Positions 19,001 to 24,768 of a stretch of 37,791 nt of DNA are shown here, piece by piece. The stretch comes from Pseudanabaena sp. lw0831 (lineage in GTDB: Bacteria > Cyanobacteriota > Cyanobacteriia > Pseudanabaenales > Pseudanabaenaceae): NCBI RefSeq assembly GCF_016584665.1, contig NZ_BBJB01000036.1:1-37791 (forward strand), given 5' to 3'. The stretch's first letter is position 1. Each line of letters starts with the position of its first letter. Under the pieces are notes generated by a model. The model did not search any database. It was not told where the DNA came from and saw only the letters and a program-made list of their open reading frames with translations. Made by a program: the position numbers and the translations under genes.

Positions 19001-19206
19001 GCGATCGCAAGATCTGAACCAAGACTTCTGGTGATTTCATATTCCAGCTTATATCTTCCAATTACTTGTGCAGTAGGAAATTCTGTATTTAAAACTTTAA
19101 AAATAACTGGTAAGTTATCTTGATTTCGGCGACCTCGATAAACTTTAGAGTTTGAACTTTCATAGATCTTCTCGAATACTTGATAATCAGACAAGTTTAA
19201 CAACAT
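13027..19206 (-). CDS. Giant hybrid Ser/Thr kinase-AAA ATPase-GAF-PAS-GAF-histidine kinase
   Basis: The product has 2059 residues. Approximate domain order: Ser/Thr protein kinase 8-270 (catalytic loop IIHKDINPSNIVF near 128, DFG in IIDFGIASD near 150, activation-segment SPEQTGR); AAA_16-type signalling ATPase from about 300 (Walker A GYSGIGKS near 335, Walker B-like VIFLDDLQW); a long helical TPR-like region to about 1300; GAF about 1335-1500; PAS about 1530-1650; GAF about 1660-1830; histidine kinase with H-box SYSVSHDLRAPLRAIDGF near 1849; and HATPase_c to the end (N-box WINLISNAIKYTSK, G-box GTGIGLAIVQR). This is the multi-sensor multi-kinase (HstK-like) architecture of cyanobacteria. It can in principle phosphorylate Ser/Thr and His targets, and its likely His-Asp partner is the receiver encoded 14 bp downstream. 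The signal sensed is unknown. Confidence 0.93.
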   Translation of the reverse strand: MLLNLSDYQVFEKIYESSNSKVYRGRRNQDNLPVIFKVLNTEFPTAQVIGRYKLEYEITRSLGSDLAIAAYDFKQHQYGFLIVLEDFGGESLASFLDAKKLNIFEFLTLAIKICEGIGYIHQANIIHKDINPSNIVFNPDTQQLKIIDFGIASDLKKETLMLDRIELLEGTFAYISPEQTGRMNRSLDYRTDIYSLGVTFYEMLTGRLPFESSDPLELIHYHLALEPIAPNLIDRQIPPILSQIILKLLAKNAEDRYQSVWGIKADLENCLSQLQIECKIETFELAEQDIADRFLISEKLYGRTNEVEVLLAAFERVTAIEDSGDLVEMVLVSGYSGIGKSRLVQEIQKPLTKSRGYYISGKFEQYQRDIPYFAIIQAFQGLIKQLLTESAEDLSEWRSQLIAALGINSHLITQVIPSLELIIGKKADELAIANSSANLSASESQNRFNRVFQSFIQVFAKFEHPLVIFLDDLQWTDRASLKLLELLATATSKQFLLLIGAYRDNEVNTAHPMMQMIANIQQADGIISQVSLSELNLTDINQLIADTLHCALTDCLSLAELVQQKTGGNPFFINEFLKSLYDEKLLQFEYSSRTWQWSIAQIQEKGITDNVVELMATKIQKLGDKTQNLLQIASCIGNQFDLDMLVLTSDSSHRETMHSLKEAIIEGLILPLSNAYESINYGIELTNARPAIAYKFVHDRIQQASYSLISEVTRTQIHQSIGQQLLKSTPTLELEAKIFDIVNHLDLSLALISSQSERDQLAQLNLIASKKAIASTAYRAAFNFAKTGVELLGASSWEREYELSLGAYQLAVEAAFLNGDFVQMEDFAVAIFNRAETLLDKIKIYEIQIQAFVAQNQRLEAIRIGVETLNLLGIELPIRASQADVGSALQELQAILSAHSVDDLLELPMMSDAIALAAVNILLSIAAAAYVAAPELYILVVLQLVKLSIAKGNSEGSCYGYAACGLILCGLMNQMEHGYQFGQLALQLLDRFTSQTLRAKTLVIVYVFINHWKSYLQESLPPLLSSYAIGVETGDFEFAAYGLCLYSNYLYFMGAELVTLEREMTEYGKLISQIKQQTTLNWLQTYHQATLNLLGKSQDPCSLIGEIYNAETMTPIHTQAGDRSSLYMLYFHQLILCYLFENHDQANQNASQVSLYLDSGIGIKSYALFYFYDTLNLLAIYSKLSPDNREQTLVKVGANLAKIELWASHAPMNYLHKWHLIVAERYRILGQTLEAMEAYDIAITGAKENGYIQEEALANELAAKFYLAQNRITIAKAYMREARYCYTQWGATAKVQQMENRYSMIWEVHSTDRSTNKNPRNSLSTSTSSKNLDIIDLESVLKTFQAIASEIQLDQLLATLMTILIENAGAETGYLLLPNNVNPQAQWRIEAIKAINSKNVIMQSISIDEISTDNNFYVPISLVNYVIRTRENVILSNAAQLGDFQNDPWIVKYQSKSILCMPLLNQGTLTAIVLLENNLIPNSFTPERVEILNLLSSQAAISIVKARLLKQQEDLNQSLQAEISDRQLAEKERDRLIAIIQASTDIIGMTSPQGKVIWNNAQANKVQGLAPDADVSNLEIPNYHPAWALDIIQNQGIPAAVTNGVWLGETALLTHEGIEIPVSQMIITHKSDNGELEYISTIMRDISEAKEREAALTRSEKTLQNLVAGTAAVTGEDFFPALAKHIAEALHVKYALVTELVGDRLHALAFWAHGAIQPPITYFPAYTPCEIALRNGEFICDSLVQQIFPEDLDLVTMQAQSYMGISLKNANGESIGNLCILDTQPLHDTERIGNILQVFAARASAELQRKYANEALSQLNQSLENRVIERTAQLEAANKELESFSYSVSHDLRAPLRAIDGFSKMLQQDYSDRLDAEGDRYLKIVRDNAKRMGELIDDLLNLSRMNRKEITRRSIIIIDLIKQVLHSFELEIGDRQIEFVIADLPNCEADSSLLTQVWINLISNAIKYTSKTENARIEIGCQVINSKNTYFIRDNGAGFDMQYADKLFGLFQRMHLERDFEGTGIGLAIVQRIVQRHGGQIWAEAAVNQGATFFFTIPN

Positions 19207-19248
19207 AATTACTCCATCTTGATTGTTAGATTATTTTTTTGTTGACTT

Positions 19249-19284
19249 TTAAATTGTAAAGAAGAACGTAGCGCCTTGGTTGAC
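19249..19284 (-). pseudogene. Remnant 3' end of a histidine kinase paralogue
   Basis: On the minus strand it reads VNQGATFFFTI-stop, the same as the end of the intact kinase (VNQGATFFFTIPN-stop, 13027 onward). Twenty-two bases are identical between the two sites (compare 13049-13070 with 19265-19286). It lies 42 bp upstream of the intact kinase's start, in the same orientation. The rest of the gene copy is absent, cut off exactly where the inverted-repeat element begins. Confidence 0.65.
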
Positions 19285-19288
19285 GGGG

Positions 19289-19542
19289 CACTGGACAGTT
19301 AAAACGTGATCGACGTATTTGCGTCTTTTTTGTCGGTATGAAATGGGCATTTCAGCACCTATCCCCGATTAGCTGACCATTGCCCGAGGTACTGAGTAAA
19401 AATTAGAGATAAGCAAAGACAACTTTTGTCAGTCAATCAGCAATTGTAATTGCTCAACCCAGTAAAATCAACAAAAAACGATGGTTAAAAGCTGACTTCG
19501 CCAAAGACGTAAATACGCTGATCGCGCTTTAGCTATCCAGTG
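19289..19542. mobile_element. MITE-like unit with imperfect 40-bp terminal inverted repeats
   Basis: The sequence at 19289-19328 (CACTGGACAGTTAAAACG onward) matches the reverse complement of 19503-19542 (CACTGGATAGCTAAAGCG onward) at 33 of 40 positions, with most differences being transitions. The unit is 254 bp and has no coding capacity for a transposase. No target-site duplication is evident, so it is either old or made of two IS ends. The parent element is not recognised. Confidence 0.6.
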
Positions 19543-19563
19543 TCTCGCCAAGTATTGATCCTC

Positions 19564-19625
19564 GCTAAAAAGTACCTGATAATGCATCGACACAGCGATC
19601 GCATATATGCAGCTGCTCAGCAGAC
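19564..19625 (-). repeat. Second copy of the ileS 3' end (attachment-site-like direct repeat)
   Basis: This 62-bp block matches the true 3' end of ileS (21184-21245) at 56 of 62 positions in the same orientation. It still reads SAEQLHICDRCVDALSGTF-stop in frame, against SAEHPHICDRCVGALAGTF-stop in the gene. Similarity stops sharply at both ends. It bounds the AlbA_2 gene on its far side, as expected for an insertion at the gene's 3' end or for a duplication. Confidence 0.9.
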
Positions 19626-19675
19626 ACAGTCAACAGATCAATAAGTCTTCTTCAGCTTTATTTCATCTTTTTTGG

Positions 19676-19760
19676 TTTGCATTAAAATACTTTTTAGTCC
19701 ATTTTATAAGGGTTTCAGCGATCAAAGACTATTGATTTAGTTTTGCGTTAAAGTACTTTT
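19676..19760. repeat. Imperfect direct repeat around the 3' end of the AlbA_2 gene
   Basis: TTTGCATTAAAATACTTTT at 19676-19694 recurs as TTTGCGTTAAAGTACTTTT at 19742-19760, 17 of 19 bases matching and 66 bp apart. The second copy overlaps the stop codon of the minus-strand gene, and the similarity continues weakly into its last codons. Confidence 0.6.
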
Positions 19761-20868
19761 ATGCCCAAAAAGGTAGATAGCGTGCATAGCGATTAGAGTT
19801 TGATTCAGAGTCATCTGTCTTAATTAAGCCAGCTTCTTTAGTAGCTCCTATGATCAGAGAAACAGTGGCTGTTTTTGACTCACTTAGACGAAATCGCTCT
19901 CTTAAAGTCTGATTAGACATCTTTCTATTACTAATGTGCTGTAAACAGCAATGCTGATAGCAAGCTCGAATCCGATCAGATTTGCTCATGTCATCAAAAA
20001 TCTGGTAAGCAAATAACACAGTCGTTGTACGGATATCATCTACCCGAAAATCTGGTGCAGGTAGCTGAAATACCTCTGCTGCGCTCACAACTTTGTCAAT
20101 ACCACTGCCTTTTTCTTCACATATTCCTAAGCGTCTCATTAGGTCAGCAAGTTGTTCGTTGCGTGATCGATTTTCATCAATGAAGCGATTAACAGGAATA
20201 GGGGGAATACCAGGATTAGAGATTTCAATGCGATCGCTGTACATTTCAATCATTACAGAAGTACCTGTTTCTAGAAAATCCTGATGTACCAAAGCATTAG
20301 CAATAAGTTCTCTTAGTGCTTGCATCGGGAACATTTTCACTTCTTGGCGAACCGCTTCTTCGATAAAGCGATTTTGTGGGGCTGCTGAATGGACAAAACT
20401 GACTAATTTCTCAAAGCTGACTGCATATCCGCGATTTCCCATTTTGTCATCGCGAGTTTGTAGTTTGTTAATACCTTCATAGATTACGACACGAGGAGCT
20501 TTACGAGCTAATGCGAGAGAAAAAGCATCAAGTTTTTTTGCTAAAACGATTGCGGCTAAATTGGTGATTGTCCAGCCTTGATTTGTTTGTTTGATTAAAT
20601 CTTGGCTTTGTAATCTTTCTAAAACAGCATCACGGGTGGTTGGATAAGGAACTTTTAGGAGTTCAAAGTAAGTCTGGGTGTCTAGCAAAGCGATCACATC
20701 ATCTGGACTGGCATCTAGGCGAGCAGGTTGGGAGAACCAATCTTGATGATCTTCTGCAAAAATCTGTTTCAGTCGATCAGGAGTCATTGGTTGTAGTTCT
20801 TCACCGACTCTCATCAAGTAGGTTCCCTCATATTCCAATTTGTCCCACAGGACGAGGAGGCACATCAA
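19759..20868 (-). CDS. C-terminal part of frameshifted AlbA_2/HATPase_c_4 regulator
   Basis: The frame has 369 codons, but the first (MMCLLVLWDK) are probably not real: family-like sequence begins at LEYEGTYLMRVGEELQPM, which continues the AlbA_2 domain encoded just upstream in another frame. The middle carries a HATPase_c_4-type segment: ALRELIANALVHQDF (about residues 184-198), IEMYSDRIEISNPG, then NEQLADLMRRLGICEEKGSGIDK. A winged-helix-like region follows (LRERFRLSESKTATVSLIIGATKEAGLI). Such proteins are often annotated as putative transcriptional regulators or RecG-like C-terminal proteins. With the upstream frame restored the protein would be about 460 residues. It is either a pseudogene, a sequencing error or recoded. 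Confidence 0.8.
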   Translation of the reverse strand: MMCLLVLWDKLEYEGTYLMRVGEELQPMTPDRLKQIFAEDHQDWFSQPARLDASPDDVIALLDTQTYFELLKVPYPTTRDAVLERLQSQDLIKQTNQGWTITNLAAIVLAKKLDAFSLALARKAPRVVIYEGINKLQTRDDKMGNRGYAVSFEKLVSFVHSAAPQNRFIEEAVRQEVKMFPMQALRELIANALVHQDFLETGTSVMIEMYSDRIEISNPGIPPIPVNRFIDENRSRNEQLADLMRRLGICEEKGSGIDKVVSAAEVFQLPAPDFRVDDIRTTTVLFAYQIFDDMSKSDRIRACYQHCCLQHISNRKMSNQTLRERFRLSESKTATVSLIIGATKEAGLIKTDDSESNSNRYARYLPFWA

Positions 20869-21175
20869 AGACTAGTACTCGACCGTTTGCATGTTGTAAT
20901 TCGGTAATGTCTACCCGAAATCTAAGTTTGTGAAATATATCAGCTTTAATTCCGTTTAGAGCTTCTGCTGTTGACCAAGCTTGAGAACCCACGACTTGGC
21001 GAGGTCGTTTATCGGTAACTCCTAAAACGATATAACCACCACCTTCATTTGACAGCGCAACACAGTATTTCAGCAGCTTCGTCTGATTAAACTGTTGTTT
21101 TGCTTCTTTAAATTCAAGCCGTTCTGTCTCTGTGGGTGCAAGCAGCCAGTGGTCGAGGGTTTCAAGATTAATCAT
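20828..21175 (-). CDS. N-terminal AlbA_2 (Schlafen-like) part of the same regulator
   Basis: The frame has 115 codons and starts with ATG 9 bp after the ileS stop. It contains the AlbA_2 signature: TERLEFKEAKQQF near residue 17, the core ALSNEGGGYIVLGVTDK near residue 40, and VLVFDVPPRPVG at the end. It then runs into a stop (QIGI-stop), while the continuation of the domain (LEYEGTYLMR) sits in the next frame, which overlaps this one by 41 bp. Removing one G from ATTGGAATATGAGG near 20832-20836 would join them. AlbA_2 domains are nucleic-acid-associated. The gene lies directly behind ileS, inside the interval bounded by the two ileS 3' ends. Confidence 0.8.
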   Translation of the reverse strand: MINLETLDHWLLAPTETERLEFKEAKQQFNQTKLLKYCVALSNEGGGYIVLGVTDKRPRQVVGSQAWSTAEALNGIKADIFHKLRFRVDITELQHANGRVLVFDVPPRPVGQIGI

Positions 21176-21183
21176 AGGGCAAT

Positions 21184-21245
21184 GCTAAAAAGTACCAGCT
21201 AACGCACCGACACAGCGATCGCATATATGCGGATGCTCAGCAGAC
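21184..21245 (-). repeat. True ileS 3' end, partner of the direct repeat at 19564-19625
   Basis: This block includes the last codons and stop of ileS and ends at the base just after the stop (TAGC). It shares 56 of 62 bases with the displaced copy 1.62 kb away. Confidence 0.9.
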
Positions 21246-24200
21246 TCACCGATATGAGTTGAGTAGTTATAGCAACGCGGACATTTTTCACCATCAGCTT
21301 TTTCCACGACAATCTTTACTCCTTCAGGTCGATACTTCTTGTCGTCAGATCCTGTGGCGAATCCTGACAACTCATTTGATGGATCAAAAAGGGGTTCCCA
21401 AAAATCACGTCTTGAATTTAAATCACCTCGATAAACTGCATGATTGCACTCTTGTCCCTCATTATCAAAATCAAATCCACGAATTTCTCCATTTTCATTA
21501 ATGAGAAGTACATAGTCACGAGTATCTTCAGGTAATCCAGTAAGAAATTCGACTTGTGAACAGATGAAAAGATCTTCCAATTGATGATCTTTTTCCAAGG
21601 ATTTCAAGTCTTGTTGAACTATACCCGGTGTAACCTCAATCTTTACTTTAGCTTCAAGTGATGAGCCAATTAGCTTTTCCCTGCGTTTCTCTTCCATTCT
21701 TTTGTTTACTTCAGAACGAAAAACAATTAAACGCTTCCATTTAGACGCTAGTTCGGGCTTAAGCCATTCGTCATGGGTAATAAACCAACCTGCTTGGAAT
21801 ACTGACTTTTGGGGTACGGGATAGGGTAGATGTTGCCAGATATCTTCGGCGGTGTGGGAGAGGACGGGGGCGATCGCCTTAGTAATCGCTTCGAGGCAAT
21901 ACATCAGCACGGTTTGACAACTGCGGCGGCGGGGTGAATTAGGCGCACTAATATATAGACGATCTTTGGCGATGTCTAGATAGAAGTTAGATAAGTCCAC
22001 TGTGCAGAAGTTTTGGATGGTTTGGAAGAAGCGCGAGAATTGGAAGTTATCGTAGGCTTCGGTGACATCTTTGGTGACTTCAGCGAGACGATGCAAGATA
22101 TAGCGATCGCTTTCTGGCAATTGGTCGTAGGTCACTACATCCTTCGCAGGATCGAAGTCAAAGAGGTTGCTGAGCAAGAATCTCGCCGTATTCCTAATCT
22201 TGCGTGACATATCTGACATCTGCGCCAAGATCGTCTTCCCAATCTGGACATCGCCAGTATAGTCCACACTCGCCGCCCACAGACGTATTACATCTGCACC
22301 ATAAGGCGGTTCTTTTTTCTGATCCTTACCACCATTAATCACAACTGTGGGATCGACGATATTGCCGAGGGATTTGCTCATTTTCTGTCCCTTCTCATCT
22401 AGGGCAAAGCCATGCGTTAGCACGGTCTTGTAAGGCGCATAGCCGTTGGTTGCCACACTTGTCAGCAACGAAGATTGGAACCAGCCACGATGTTGATCGG
22501 AGCCTTCCAGATACATATCCGCAGGATAGTTGAGATCATAGGGAACGAGTTTAGAATCATGGTTCTCACCACCTAGCACCGCAGCCCAAGAGGAGCCAGA
22601 GTCAAACCAGACATCCATTGTATCTGTGCCTTTACGATATTTATGTCCATTGTTGCGATAGGCTTCAGGAAGCAATTCTTCAACTTCTCTTTCCCACCAG
22701 ACATCAGATCCATGCTCGCCAATCAGGACTTGAATATGCGCGACTGTTTCTTCTGTCAACAAAGGTTCGTTGGTTTCTTCGTCATAAAACACGGGGATTG
22801 GTACGCCCCAAGTCCGTTGACGGGAAATACACCAATCCGATCGCTCTTGTACCATTGAGGTAATCCGATTTTCGCCGATCGCAGGAATCCATTTCACTTC
22901 TTTGATTGATCGCAGTGCTTCTTCACGGAAACCATCAACGGAGGCAAACCACTGTTCGGTCGCTCTCACAATTACAGGTTTCTTAGTGCGCCAATCGTAA
23001 GGATATTTGTGGTTATAGGCTTCTTCTTTAATGAGAGTTCCATTGGCGGTCAAAATTTCCACAACCTTGTTATTGCCTTCCTTCAGAACGCTCAAACCTA
23101 CCAACTCTTCGCCCGCATCAGCATTAAAAACACCGCGATCGTCTACCAGCGAAATCATTCCCAAATTATATTTTTTGCCAACGATAAAGTCATCGTGACC
23201 ATGATTGGGGGCGGTATGCACTAAGCCAGTACCTGACTCGGCGGTGACATGATCGCCTAAGACAATCGGACTAGGGCGATCGCTGATGGGATGCTTACAA
23301 ACTGTATGTTCTAAAACATCACCATTGAAGCTATATTTAACTTCTAAAGCTTGCTCAAAGGTTGCCGCTAGTTTCTCAACTAGTTCGGTAGCGACAATGT
23401 AGTTTTGATCACCAGCCGAGACAATGCTGTAACTAAGGGATGGATTGGCACTGATGCCCAAGTTGGCAGGAATTGTCCAAGGTGTTGTTGTCCAGATTAC
23501 TGCATGGAGATTTGGTAGATCTGCGATCGCTTTCAACTTGTCGCTAGACTTTGTGACAGGGAAAGCCACATAGATACTACGCGAAATATGATTTTCGGGA
23601 TATTCCAATTCCGCTTCCGCGAGAGCAGTGTGCGAACTAGGCGACCAGTAGACAGGTTTGAGTCCGCGATAGATATACCCCTTGAGCGCCATTTTCCCAA
23701 ATACACCGATCTGTGCGGCTTCGTATTCAGGCTTCAGAGTGTAATAAGCATTTTCATAATCACCCCATACTCCCAAACGCTTAAACATGGCAGCCTGTTC
23801 TCCAATTGTTTGTAGAGCAAATTCCTTTGCTCGTTTCCGCAATTGCAAAGGGGTTAAATTAGCCCGTTCTTCTGCCTTGATATTTTGTAATACCTTAAGC
23901 TCGATTGGTAAGCCATGACAGTCCCAACCCAATACATAGCGAGCTTTTCGTCCACGCAACAGTTGATAGCGATTAATTATATCTTTTAAGGATTTGCCCA
24001 AGGCATGTCCCATATGCAGCGTCCCATTGGCGTATGGAGGCCCATCGTGAAGCGTAAAAATGTCGCCTTGGTTGTGCTGGCTTAGGTTTTCATAAATGCT
24101 TTGTTCCTGCCAAAACTTTTGAATCTCTGGCTCCTTAATAATCGCATTTGCCCGCATCGAAAAGTCTGTTTGCGGTAGGTTAACAGTGTCTTTGTATTCA

Positions 24201-24259
24201 GACTGTTCGAGGCTTTTTGGCGCAGGATTCTCAGAGTTGGCTTTATGAGCAGATGTCAT
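21185..24259 (-). CDS. ileS: Isoleucyl-tRNA synthetase
   Basis: A 1024-residue class I aminoacyl-tRNA synthetase that charges and edits tRNA-Ile. The HIGH motif is HMGH in PPYANGTLHMGHALGK (residues 82-85), the CP1 editing domain includes VIWTTTPWTIPAN, the WWEREVEELLPE and DTMDVWFDSGSS segments are typical, and KMSKS is intact in KGQKMSKSLGN near 623. The C-terminal zinc module is complete (CPRCYNYSTH...ICDRC). Between the anticodon-binding region and the zinc module (about residues 910-980) is an extra stretch of about 60 residues (DYVLLINENGEIRGF...ELSGFATGSDDKKY) that I do not recognise from cyanobacterial IleRS, which makes the protein longer than usual. It is adjacent to the AlbA_2 gene, which begins 9 bp downstream. 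Confidence 0.96.
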   Translation of the reverse strand: MTSAHKANSENPAPKSLEQSEYKDTVNLPQTDFSMRANAIIKEPEIQKFWQEQSIYENLSQHNQGDIFTLHDGPPYANGTLHMGHALGKSLKDIINRYQLLRGRKARYVLGWDCHGLPIELKVLQNIKAEERANLTPLQLRKRAKEFALQTIGEQAAMFKRLGVWGDYENAYYTLKPEYEAAQIGVFGKMALKGYIYRGLKPVYWSPSSHTALAEAELEYPENHISRSIYVAFPVTKSSDKLKAIADLPNLHAVIWTTTPWTIPANLGISANPSLSYSIVSAGDQNYIVATELVEKLAATFEQALEVKYSFNGDVLEHTVCKHPISDRPSPIVLGDHVTAESGTGLVHTAPNHGHDDFIVGKKYNLGMISLVDDRGVFNADAGEELVGLSVLKEGNNKVVEILTANGTLIKEEAYNHKYPYDWRTKKPVIVRATEQWFASVDGFREEALRSIKEVKWIPAIGENRITSMVQERSDWCISRQRTWGVPIPVFYDEETNEPLLTEETVAHIQVLIGEHGSDVWWEREVEELLPEAYRNNGHKYRKGTDTMDVWFDSGSSWAAVLGGENHDSKLVPYDLNYPADMYLEGSDQHRGWFQSSLLTSVATNGYAPYKTVLTHGFALDEKGQKMSKSLGNIVDPTVVINGGKDQKKEPPYGADVIRLWAASVDYTGDVQIGKTILAQMSDMSRKIRNTARFLLSNLFDFDPAKDVVTYDQLPESDRYILHRLAEVTKDVTEAYDNFQFSRFFQTIQNFCTVDLSNFYLDIAKDRLYISAPNSPRRRSCQTVLMYCLEAITKAIAPVLSHTAEDIWQHLPYPVPQKSVFQAGWFITHDEWLKPELASKWKRLIVFRSEVNKRMEEKRREKLIGSSLEAKVKIEVTPGIVQQDLKSLEKDHQLEDLFICSQVEFLTGLPEDTRDYVLLINENGEIRGFDFDNEGQECNHAVYRGDLNSRRDFWEPLFDPSNELSGFATGSDDKKYRPEGVKIVVEKADGEKCPRCYNYSTHIGESAEHPHICDRCVGALAGTF

Positions 24260-24420
24260 CGTTCTAGACTATGTCAGATTTTGCAAAGGTTTAGACTTCA
24301 TAATACTACAAACTAGTTTGTAACTTAAAAGCCTGAATCATATTTGCATTCAACCGATGTAACTGCTTCTCCATCTTCAAGTGTATATAAATCAAGCTCA
24401 TTGTGTAAGAAATTCAATGA
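24260..24420 (-). other. Gap downstream of the 47-residue gene, with a coding-like tail
   Basis: Directly after the TAA of the small minus-strand gene, the same frame continues for 31 sense codons to another TAA at 24325 (…LHNELDLYTLEDGEAVTSVECKYDSGF). Composition is protein-like but there is no good start codon other than a TTG. It may be the rest of a longer protein, or of a lost downstream partner. The remaining bases up to ileS hold the ileS promoter region. Confidence 0.4.
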
Positions 24421-24564
24421 TTATCCCGTTTGAGCTAGTTTAATAAGTTCCTCGGTTGATGGTGCAGATAGCTCTAGAAATAATTTTTCTTTCAAAAGTG
24501 CTTGTTCGTCTTTTGAAAGGGAAGAAATAATTTGGGTGATTGATTCAACTGATTTCGTATTCAT
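24421..24564 (-). CDS. Small 47-residue protein, antitoxin-like
   Basis: ATG at 24564 to TAA at 24421. The sequence begins MNTKSVESITQIISSLSKDE and continues QALLKEKLFLELSAPSTEEL, a helical, charged pattern like short cyanobacterial antitoxins or regulatory peptides that precede toxin genes. No toxin gene follows; only the short in-frame tail described in the next entry. The gene is divergent from the radical SAM gene and upstream of ileS on the same strand. Function not established. Confidence 0.5.
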   Translation of the reverse strand: MNTKSVESITQIISSLSKDEQALLKEKLFLELSAPSTEELIKLAQTG

Positions 24565-24768
24565 TTCTGATATCTACTGAACTTAGATACTTAACTCTGA
24601 CACATCTAATAATAGATCGATTTTACTTATATTTTTGGTTGCGGCGATCGCTATCATAGCTACTGCAGCCGAAACCAAGCAAAGTGGGTAATATATAAGC
24701 ACACCAAAATTCTGCGTATTGGCAATCTTTTTGTCATTTGTCTCAATATAAATAAAGAGAATAAATTT
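24565..24768 (+). other. Promoter-bearing gap before the radical SAM gene
   Basis: About 200 bp between divergent genes. It is AT-rich near the radical SAM start, with TATAAATAAAGAG just before the ATG. I see no strong -35/-10 pair with correct spacing, no riboswitch-like fold and no gene. A hydrophobic open frame around 24590-24690 lacks any good start codon. Confidence 0.5.

Larger units (their letters stand above)
19207..19758. other. 552-bp gene-free region built of fragments
   Basis: No credible intact gene. In order it holds a kinase-like 3' end (19249-19284), a MITE-like inverted-repeat unit (19289-19542), a second ileS 3' end (19564-19625) and an imperfect direct repeat of the 3' end of the AlbA_2 gene (19676-19694 against 19742-19760). 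Confidence 0.8.

Noticed and set aside
19249-19350. Short frame MPISYRQKRRKYVDHVL… ending in the kinase-like tail
   Set aside because: It is a fusion of the inverted-repeat end and the kinase remnant; only 33 codons and no sign of selection.
24586-24690. Hydrophobic open frame (ILLIFLVAAIAIIATAAE) before the radical SAM gene, as a possible leader or precursor peptide
   Set aside because: There is no ATG or GTG start in frame and no modification-type core; too weak to call.
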